Shown one piece after another: positions 55,980-64,000 of a DNA stretch of 64,000 bases. Origin of the DNA: Takakia lepidozioides (Eukaryota > Streptophyta > Takakiopsida > Takakiales > Takakiaceae); assembly GCA_030704615.1 (NCBI GenBank), contig CM060734.1:53708042-53772041 (forward strand). The letters run 5' to 3'. The notes under the pieces are model-generated. The model saw only the letters and a list, made by a program, of their open reading frames with translations, was not told where the DNA came from and did no database searches. A program made the translations under genes and the position numbers. How positions within the stretch are numbered: position 1 is the first letter of the stretch; each line of letters begins with the position of its first letter.

Positions 55980-57320
55980 CTTTTCATGTCAATGATAATT
56001 GATGTCTTTCAAGGCCCACAAATGTTCGATTAAGTCATTCATGAGATTGAAATGCGTCTCCGCATTCTTCAATTCTTCAGTTCCTTGCTTGTAGGCTTCA
56101 AAGGACAACCCTCCTCTCAATTGTGTGCCACTACTGCCATCAAAATAAAACCTCCAGATTTGAACTACTCTCATCTTCTATAATCATGTTGTGTAGAATC
56201 ACACAAACTATCATAATGTCTGTGATTGTACCCGTATCCCATTGCCTACAAGGATTTTGAATGATTGCAAATCTGGATTGAAGGACACCAAAACACCTTT
56301 CTACATCTTTTCTTGTGGACTCCTGCATCTTCGCGAAGTGTTGTCGTTTCAAATCTTGAGGTTCGTGAATGGTCTGCACAAAATACTCCATCTCGGATAT
56401 ATGCCATCTGCCAGTAGATAATATCCTGGGTATGAGTTCCCATTTACAGCAAGAGTCATGTTTGTGGCTTCACCCTTCGAACAACAAATCTACAACTTGA
56501 GGAGATTTGTCGAGAACATTGACATCATTGTTTCCTCTTGGTAGCCTGAAAAAAACATGTTATATCCATCTACAACAGCTTCGAGTATAATGGATATGCT
56601 CTTGTCTTTGTCTTAGAGTTGGCCTTGCCAAGCAACAGGGTAATTTTTCCACCTATAATGCATACAATCAATAGACGCGAACATCCCTGAAAATCCCTTC
56701 TCCTCATTAATTTTCAGTTGCTTCAAGAGGTCTTCCTATGTTGGCTGCCTCAAATAAGTCCCCTCGAAAATTCCTCTAATTGCTCTCACACATCGTTTCA
56801 TGGCTTCTTATATGGTTGTATTCTCCCCCAACCGACAGTATTCATATGTCGAGTCAGTTGCAACTCCGTATGCAAGCATCCTCAGTGTAGCTGTGCATTT
56901 CTGAAATGATGACAAGCCAAGAATCCTAGCAGCATCTCTTTTCTGCGCAAAATATGAATCATGGGCACAAATTCTCTCTAATATTCATAGAAACAACCTT
57001 CGCTTCATCTTGTAGTGTCGTCAAACATTTTGTCATCGTAGATTGGTGAAGCCCTGAAGTAATCTCGAAAAATTATGTCATGACCAACCTCTCTTTCTCT
57101 CTCTCTGCAAATTTGTACTACGCCTTGCCCGAGATCCACCATGTCTCTTATTTGGAGGACTTGAAGAAATTTGTCCAAGTTCATTTACCAAAATGTTGCC
57201 GAACATCTCCTCACAATCATTGTCTTCGAGTTCTTCTTGCAAGGTTGCTTGAAGTTGCTGCCACCATCGCTACATCTTTATCATCGCTGCATCCCCATCA
57301 TGGGATGACTCTAAGCACTA
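55980..57320 (-). pseudogene. PIF/Harbinger transposase (DDE_Tnp_4) pseudogene
   Basis: Read from right to left: an N-terminal region (ELEDNDCEEMFGNIL, about 57230; RRSTNLQRERKRG, about 57100), a RDYFRASPIYDDKMFD type segment (about 57040), GMFASIDCMHYRWKNYPVAW (56690-56630, the first catalytic Asp context), NGNSYPGYYLLAD-like codons near 56430, then ESTRKDVERCFGVLQSRFAI (56330-56260) and VCVILHNMIIEDES (56200-56160), all in the order of plant Harbinger transposases. Frames change several times with many stops, so it is inactive. The plus-strand open stretch at 57080-57424 is its shadow. Terminal repeats were not identified with confidence. Confidence 0.85.
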
Positions 57321-58570
57321 ACGAGCACCAGCATTGTGTAGGCTCTAGTTTTAACGGGAAACGGGTGGGTCAATTTGGAGTTGGCCGTTACTTGTTTTGG
57401 GGAACCCGTCACAGCCCACGATAATGGGGCTATTTATAAGCCACGGTCGTTAAAGATGCTCTAAGAGGATTTCAGGGCGCATCTTCCCTATATAGAGGAC
57501 TTATCTTAATTTAAATTATTATTTTTTCATTACTAACATGGTCTTATTTGTGCTATTAATAAGTATAAAAATCCACAATTACAATTGGAAGGTCAATAAC
57601 AGTGTTGGGCGGGTACGTAGGTCAGAGCTGGGTATGTACAGGGGTATGTCCAACCTGACCGCCGGCCCCAAACCGGTTTTTTACCTGCCTCAAGACTTAC
57701 CTAGGGCACGGGTTTGGCTCTCCCTGGGCCCGCCCCAAGAGCTAGCTACATAAGAGGGTTAAGGTTCAAGGAGGCCCGCCAAAAGCCATAGTGGGGTTAG
57801 AGCTGTAGGAGGGCCTGGCTGGCCGGGCTTGTGGAATGAGGAGAATGAGGGCATGTGAGAGATGGGCCAAGGTTGGTGATGGCTAGTGATAGTTAAGGAA
57901 AAGAGGGTGCTAGGGATTATGAGTAACTTAAGCCATTGGCGATGTCCCAAAAAATGTTAGAGAAGTTGGAGTCATTTAAAGAATATATATATACATATTA
58001 AATAAAAATCATGACATGTCCTTATGATACATGACCGGGGGGCTTTTAATGACAAGTCGGGCCATAGGTCATGTCCTCGGTGATATACCCGTCCAACCTT
58101 GGTCAATAATAACCAATATGGATACTAATTTGAAGAACAAGAAACGTAAAATCTTGCACTTCATATTTAGCTTCTAATAAAGTTTACCTGAATGAAACTT
58201 GGGAGATGCGGGTAGAGAGAAATAGACAATGATTCTTTACAAATTTTAGGTCTTTGCATTATCGAAGATGTCTAAAGATGAGTCTCCACATGGATAAAAA
58301 AAAGACCTATCATTAGGTTATAAAGAGTATTTGATTCAAGAATAAGCAAAAAGAGAAAAATTAATATGATGCATCCACATCCGCAGCTTTTCAATATGGA
58401 CTTCTAAAAACAATTGGAAGAATTTTATGTTTGGAGAGAAAAAAAGAAAAAAAAAGAAAAAAACTAACATATCTTAGAAAATTGGGTCATTCCTTAGTAC
58501 AACCAAAATCATGTTTTACTGATTTTTCGGCAAAACTGACGTGACGTTGGTCGCGTCAGCGTCAGGTCCG
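57321..58570. other. No gene recognised
   Basis: Probably the flank of the Harbinger remnant (57421-57470 has CTATTTATAA and AGATGCTCTAAGAG, common near Harbinger ends), then AT-rich DNA. Bases 58525-58590 contain repeated GACGT(G/C)AC motifs. Confidence 0.4.
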
Positions 58571-58578
58571 ACGTGACG

Positions 58579-58788
58579 TCACTGACGTGTGCAACCCTGG
58601 CCTTGGTAGGCGGCTCCGATACCTATCTTGTGGTCAACTCCTCTTCGCGGTGGCAAGCCGCTTGGCAAGTCCTCCGGCATCACATCCTGGTATTTCTCCA
58701 AGATCCTCTTGATCCAATCTGGGCTCGGCTCCCTATCAACTTCTTCTTCCACTTGTCTTACATATAGAAAAAACAAACAAACAAACAA
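58579..58788 (-). pseudogene. Ty3/gypsy polyprotein fragment
   Basis: Minus-strand codons read ILEKYQDVMPEDLPSGLPPR then RGVDHKI, the linker between protease and reverse transcriptase in plant Ty3/gypsy elements. Nothing of protease upstream or RT downstream is recognisable. The match ends at both sides after about 60 codons. Confidence 0.75.
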
Positions 58789-59265
58789 ACAAAAAACAGA
58801 TTTAGCAGTAGTTCATTTTGATTGTGACACAAATATACCAAGTGAAAAAACTTACATTAGAGTGGAAGGTGCAGTTTGAAGAAGAATTGTTGTATTGAAA
58901 GCAAAATGCAGATTGTCCAGGTTTCTTTTGAGAACATATATATTATGGACCAAGACATAATATAAAACGTGTTCCAATGTCACATTGAGGAAAAATAAAA
59001 ATAAAAAGTATAAATTTCCAATTTATTATTTAATTGGAAAAACTTGAATGAGAGATATAGACCATTGAGAAGGCAATTAAAAACCCTCATATTAAAATAG
59101 TGAATTTGAGACCCACAAGCAAATGTGCTATAAAATTGTAATTGTGCCTTAAAAATGACGACAACAACAACGTCGATGACGACAACATTAACAATAATAA
59201 ATTGGAACCCGAGTCAACCGGGCACCTAATGTGTGGGTAGTTGAGGACTTTTCAATCCTTTGGAG
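58789..59265. other. No gene; ACG/AAC-type microsatellite at 59155-59195
   Basis: AT-rich with a short GACGACAACAACAACG-type simple repeat. No coding signal. Confidence 0.45.
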
Positions 59266-59556
59266 AGGTTTACATAACCTGGATTTACAGCTATTAGAAG
59301 GTGTCCAGTGTCCACCTTCAAAATGAAAAGCAATAGCCCTTTGCGGTGAAGTGACATTATAAGTTACGCCTGCTTCGGCATGAGTCTTCTTCCTCCTCCT
59401 CCTCTGCTAAAACAGAGGATGGCCTCCTTAGGGTGTCTAGACCCAGGTTATAATATAATGACCATATTGGATAGAGCCCACCCCCTCAAAGGGGCTGTAC
59501 CCCACAAAGGGAAGAGGCTCTTATTTACGCTAGCTTCGGTTGGCGTCATATATATA
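59266..59556 (+). mobile_element. SINE family A 3' fragments, two
   Basis: Bases 59298-59380 (GTGTCCACCTTC, AAGCAATAGCCC, GTTACGCCTGCTTCGG) and 59485-59556 (GGGAAGAGGCTC, TTATTTACGCTAGCTTCGG) match the body and 3' end of the family. The tRNA-like heads are missing or decayed. Confidence 0.6.
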
Positions 59557-59559
59557 TAA

Positions 59560-59880
59560 TGACCACACCCTCTACTGCGGTTATGCATTGGGTTACGGCC
59601 AGATGACATCGTCCAACATTGCACCACGCCTCATCCTATGGGTAGGGTTATGCCAAAGGTTACGTGCATGGTCGATAAGTTGGGTCCTGTGCATATGGTA
59701 TCTTTTAGGGTATAGGGTGGTTTTGGGTCCTACTCCACATGGGTACGATCCCGTACAGGGGATCCATCGAAGGTGGGTTGCCCAAAGACTCAATAGTCTC
59801 CGGGTATCACTTGGGTATCGCTTGTTGATCTAGTGAACTCTTTCTCGGGTGGATAACATTCGACATACCGTACGGGCAAG
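59560..59880. repeat. Repeat E, second copy (inverted relative to 52640-52930)
   Basis: See the partner entry. The match runs from about 59598 (CAGATGACATCGTCCAACAT) to about 59750. The 97-codon plus-strand open stretch here has no motif. Confidence 0.7.
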
Positions 59881-60973
59881 GCAAGTTTGTAATTATCACG
59901 TTGAATTTGTGATGGAACATAAAAAATTGTAGTGGTTATTTTTTCCGTAGTGGTCTAATCTGCAGTGGTTATTTTTTCCACTGATATGACTCTACTTTTA
60001 TTTAATTTGATTAAAAGGGCCTCTATCCCCCTTTTATTAAAAAAAAAGATAATAAACAACCACCATTGGTCTTTACGTAACTCAAATGATTTGGAGCTCA
60101 AATCTTACTACCTTGTTTGGTGTGGTATTGTGGCATTCGGGTCTGGGGTTCATTCTCATGTTACGCCTCATGGCTCATACCCCCCCCCCCCTTAAGTTGT
60201 AAGAGGCCTGACTTGTGAGCTGAAGATATATTTAGAAAAGTCGGCTGACTGAGTCCGGATATTCAGCTATTTCATCGCGGCATGTCATTTGTTACTGCCT
60301 CACGACATGGCAGCTCCACATAGTTTGTTTAGTAAATTAAGAAAATTTAAGATATATTTATGAAATTGGAATTTTAGGATTTTAGACATTTGAGTTTGAG
60401 ATTTATTCTATTTTTTGGAAAACAATTTATATTTTGGGGAAATGTTTAAGTTTTTATCAGGCATTTCAATTTTGAATTAATTTTGGCCATGCGGCCCGCC
60501 AGTCTGGACGGCCTGAGGGTACACCATGATAGCAACCAACTGTAAAAACACCATGTCACAATCCCTCTAGATAGTCTATGTGTCGTTGCATACTAGGTAT
60601 TTGATCTCACCATCAAAATGGTGGTCCCCTCTGTACTTTGATTCGATACCCTTCTTTCATTTTTTACCATACATATCAAACTCACAAGTACTGAAAATAA
60701 AAATTGAGTTCCCTTCAATACTTCAAATAAAGCTTTAACGGACTTCCTCCCCTTTCCCCCAATTTTTTTTTAAAAAAAAAAAATGATTCATCGGTTTTGG
60801 CTTGAGTTGGCACAATTTTTCTATAAGTTAAGTGTTGTCATTTAATCCCAGTACATTAATGACCCCCTTTCCAACTTTTTTTTTTTTGGATTGGCATCAG
60901 TGTTTTTTTTTCACTTTTCCAAAATCGCCAAAAAGGCTACACTACCCAGTGCCCATGTGACAAGAGTAATGAG
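59881..60973. other. No gene; simple-sequence runs
   Basis: AT-rich flank with a C run at 60181-60192, an A run near 60770-60783 and T runs near 60890 and 60905. Nothing coding is recognised. Confidence 0.5.
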
Positions 60974-61640
60974 CACTACAACAGATGATCGTTTTTATGA
61001 CTTCACATATGACTATTTTTTCAGTCTTATATGCGTTCATGACTACATCACTCTGTAGTGAAAAAAACCCTATCATAGCGACTAGTCTTTAGGATTGCGT
61101 TTTGCAAGTCATATCCGTGACTGCTTGCGTGGCACCTGGAGTCCTGCTGCAGAGAGGGATGCAGTCACAACTATATGACTACATTGTTTGTTGAGCGCTG
61201 CCTACATGGAGAGGCTTCAGCGGGACACGTGCGCCACTGCGCAAGCAACACGTCATGCATTCGTCAGGGGATCATATGACTATATGTCTACAAAGTGATG
61301 CATATATGGAGAGGCGACGGATAGACATGTGCGCCACTGCGAATTTGACATGTCACGACTTCTTGCCATGAACATATGACTACATGTCTGCACAGTGATG
61401 CCTACATGGAGAGGTGCTAGCGGGACACGTGTGCTATGGCAGATTTCATACGTGGTGACTACATGACTCGCTCATATGACTATAGGGATGTCTAAACGGA
61501 GAGTTGTTAGTGGGACACCTGTTGCACTTGAGATGTGACATGTGGCACACAGACAAAATATATGACTAGCATATATGACTACGGATCTTTACACGTGGTG
61601 AAAATATGGTTTGAGCAGGTGTGATGCCACGTGTCATCAA
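60974..61640. mobile_element. Left end of a CACTA/En-Spm-like transposon with subterminal repeats
   Basis: CACTACAACAGATGATCG starts at 60974, a CACTA terminus. Over the next 600 bp a (C)ATATGACTA(C/T) motif recurs at least nine times (60998-61007, 61157, 61269, 61377, 61468, 61560, 61572 and others). From about 61190 a unit of roughly 90-120 bp repeats four times (TGCCTACATGGAGAGG, GGGACACGTG(C/T)GC, then ACATGTCA-type sequence). Dense subterminal repeats are typical of CACTA elements. The element continues rightward, with its internal gene on the minus strand, and leaves the window. Confidence 0.7.
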
Positions 61641-62100
61641 GATTGTTTTCCGAAATAGTTTATATTTTTAATGTTTATATTTTAATGTTTATATTTTAAT
61701 TTTTAGTTTTTATTTAATGTTTAAAAGAACAGGGGATTGCAGCCTTGGAAAATTTTATTAAATGGCATTATTTTTAATATTATTATTTAAAATGAAAGTG
61801 GATTGAATGATTTAAATTCTTCATTACATGGTGAAATTCCAACATGAAAACAGAATGGATCTCTCCTGCATACTATCAACCACAAGGAGAATGAAAATAG
61901 TCAACTACAAGGGAATACAAGCTTTGTAAACCACATTACAAAAATCCAAATGAGACCAATGTCTCAATGGACACCCAACAATTCAGCCCATGTGTGGGCT
62001 TGCTTGTTTTTTGCTGGGCTTTTTGAGGCATGGATGTTTTGACCTTGTGGCCGTTCTGGTGCTATTAGAATCAAGAACTCTGTTAAATAGTGCACTACTG
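61641..62100. other. Element interior, non-coding
   Basis: AT-rich (TTTATATTTTAATG repeats at 61665-61720), then the 3' flank of the element's minus-strand gene. GCACTACTGACTAT at 62092 resembles the terminal motif but lacks a partner. Confidence 0.4.
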
Positions 62101-62101
62101 A

Positions 62102-63965
62102 CTATCCCTTCTGCGGCTCCATAAGTTTCAGTAACTTTAGACTCCAAAGTGTTGTCTGGCCAACCACCTGCCCCAACTCGGTATGTTTCCTAACACCATT
62201 CACATATGGTAGAGGGGTGTTACTGACACATGTCTCTCTGATGTACACACAGGCATAATCAAGGGGCACAGCGGGGTACCCGTAACCCACCACGTCAGCA
62301 CCTTGAAGAGCAACAATTAACCCTACTCAAACTTTCTTGCATTTGGAGTTCACATCCAACAGCCGAACCTCGTCACCCACCCTGAACTGTGATCCCAACT
62401 CCACACAAAAAAGAACATGATGTGAAAACCCATGACCTGCACACGACTAGGACACTCAACATTTTCGAATTAAAGAGAGCCCCCAGGTTGGAAAAAATAA
62501 AACACACAAGACAAGGCCCTGGACTTACTCCATTTGCTCGAGAGGTTGCGAGACCTCTTTTGGGGGGCTACTCGCGGGATCGACACTCTTGCCCCTGGTC
62601 TGTACCGGCTTGTCGACAATATCACCTTTGTTTGTCATAAGTTCCTGTATCACAGACCAGAGAACAACCAGGAAAGCAATGAGCAAACAGGAACAGTGAA
62701 GAAAAAACAAAATCCAAGTATGAATCAAACAAAAAAAACCAACATGAAAACCTGCAAAGAAAACCTAGCATTAATCAAGCAACCGAGGAGAAGCATCCAA
62801 GAAAGCAATGCAATGAATGAAATCACAAAACTTGTAGCCTCTGGAGCACTGTCAGAATGTTTGTACCTTCACAGTAGTAGTGTTGTATGGTTGTTGTCCG
62901 AAAACAAGCTGAGACTCCAAAAACTTGGGAATACTGACAGCTTTTGATGCCTTCCACAAGAAAGGCCACAACACCTCTGTTAGATACTTCATCAGTTGGT
63001 GAATCTGGTTGCACTTTCCATGGCTCTGGAAAAATCCCACTGAAGGGAGGATTGTTTGCCGCCTTTCTTGGTGTGTCGTCAACAAGAACAGTGTCCTCAT
63101 AAGTCCATTCTGGCCAGTCTGCCCACACTCTAGACAAGTTCTTGAAATATAATGGCTTTGAATCAGACCCCTTACGGCATGGGAGGACTGGATCCTCGTC
63201 ACAGTGAAGGGCATCCCACTAGAAAACAAGCTTAGTATGGGCTGCAAAAATATAGTCCACCATTGGGAAGAAATTGCGAGCTTGGCAACAAGACCACACC
63301 GCCACCTCAAAGTGTTCAAAATATTTTTGCAAAAAGTCATAACAGCGTGGTCTCAAAACTACCATCTTCTTGCCACACATCTTCCCCATAAAACCTTTGG
63401 GAAGGGATGCGGGCCCATTAGCAGAATGAAAAGATTCACATAACATACCATTTAAGTACATAATTAGTAAATGTTTCCTCGCTGGTTCAGGAAGTAAACT
63501 GTCATTTGGCTTCAACATGTGAGTGGGAGAAATTAAAGCAACCTGCTTGTTTGTTTTGTCCCCGTCTGCATCTTCCTCCCCATTTAAACTCCCACATACC
63601 TGCATACCAGAATCCGGTGTGTCAGGCGGCTCTGTCACCAATATTGCCCCCTGGACTGCTACTGCCTTTGTACGTGGCAAGGGCTGAATTTCCACGTGCA
63701 CCTCACAGCTCGCCTTCCCTGTATCCTGCTGCTACTCGGTCAAATTCAAACGATCATCAGTGACATGAAGACATAAGGGCTTAGACTGAGCACCAGTTAT
63801 CGTCTGAAATTGGGATTCCAAACATTTTGATTCTGTCACAGCAGACGCATCCATCGTAGATGTCACTGGTCCTGGGCCTGGTAGATTAATCCCTAATCTG
63901 GCCACAATGGCTTTCTGGTACTCAATCATGCTCTGCATCTGTAATTTTAAGTCTGCCATGTCACG
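62102..63965 (-). pseudogene. CACTA-borne gene: NIF/FCP1-like pseudo-phosphatase domain plus Transposase_24-like tail
   Basis: Minus-strand frame from about 63959 to 62823 is open except for two TAG codons (63734-63732, 63221-63219). It begins with a helical stretch (MADLKLQMQSMIEYQKAIVA), then a Pro/Ser-rich linker. A NIF-type HAD fold follows: HLLIMYLNGMLCES (63475-63435) where DLDGTL is usual, VVLRPRCYDFLQKYFEHFEV, VDYIFAAHTKLVF, then after the second TAG WDALHCDEDP, KPLYFKNLSRVW and VDDTPRKAANNP (63083-63048). Downstream, an exon at 62644-62529 with AG/GT ends (ELMTNKGDIVDKPVQTRG) leads to a segment at about 62390-62102 (VGDEVRLLDVNSKC, one TGA at 62329-62327, then VVGYGYPAVPLDYACVYIRE) that resembles the C-terminal Transposase_24/En-Spm domain. 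No frameshifts were found. The 5' end lies beyond or near the window edge. Confidence 0.65.
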
Positions 63966-64000
63966 TCCACCAGTTTGTCCAAGCCATCCATCCTGCCAAC

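Noticed and set aside
57080-57424. Plus-strand gene of 114 codons
   Set aside because: It overlaps the minus-strand Harbinger transposase N-terminal region in antisense and has no motif.
60974-61060. An 87-bp miniature CACTA element bounded by CACTACAACAGA and TCTGTAGTG
   Set aside because: The flanks (GAG and AAA) do not give a 3-bp target duplication, and the inner TGTAGTG sits within the subterminal repeat zone of a larger element.
62102-63965. Stop codons repaired by U-to-C RNA editing (TAG to CAG, TGA to CGA), as in organelle transcripts of ferns, lycophytes and hornworts
   Set aside because: The three stops are of the right kind, but that editing is known for plastid and mitochondrial transcripts and this is a nuclear transposon. 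Deamination of methylated cytosine explains them more simply.

Overview
The window is nuclear DNA from a land plant. The evidence is multi-exon genes with GT-AG introns, a plant-type PPR-DYW protein, plant copies of PGP synthase, CWC25 and a four-CBS/PB1 protein, and Copia, CACTA, PIF/Harbinger and tRNA-derived SINE elements. Heavy expansion and decay of DYW-class PPR sequence fits a seed-free plant (fern, lycophyte or bryophyte) better than a flowering plant. I cannot name the species.

Layout. Bases 1-12,400 are a graveyard of tandemly duplicated, frameshifted PPR-DYW copies. Between and upstream of the PPR blocks lie copies of a second module that looks like the PDF motif of plant organellar single-stranded-DNA-binding (OSB) proteins. 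Bases 13,100-17,900 hold one end of a CACTA-like element, a truncated Ty1/copia retrotransposon and a reversed SINE. Bases 19,300-25,600 hold a five-exon membrane-protein gene (minus), a broken NEN-type DEDD exonuclease exon (plus), and the one intact PPR-DYW gene, whose best model begins with two PDF-motif exons. Bases 27,700-29,500 are a large inverted repeat built from a decayed P-loop NTPase gene. Bases 30,800-49,700 are the conserved core: phosphatidylglycerophosphate synthase (plus, 7 exons), CWC25 splicing factor (minus, 4 exons), a CBS-CBS-PB1 protein (plus, 14 exons, head-to-head with CWC25) and a lysine-methyltransferase-like gene (plus) with a 100-bp tandem duplication over its SAM-binding exon end. 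Bases 49,700-64,000 are repeats: several SINE families, duplicated segments, a decayed Harbinger transposase, a Ty3/gypsy scrap and the left end of a CACTA/En-Spm-like element that extends past the window.

Two observations stand out. First, the OSB-type PDF motif is joined to PPR-DYW proteins: the intact locus supports an in-frame PDF-PPR-DYW gene, and two decayed copies carry both modules in one continuous reading frame. Second, the CACTA-like element at the right edge carries a NIF/FCP1-like phosphatase domain whose catalytic DxDxT motif is replaced by YxNxM, upstream of a Transposase_24-like tail. Its reading frame is broken only by three stop codons (two TAG, one TGA) and no indels, as expected from cytosine deamination.

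Exon boundaries given for PGP synthase, CWC25 and the CBS/PB1 gene were checked by hand for GT/AG sites and phase, and they sum to whole codons. Other models are marked where incomplete.
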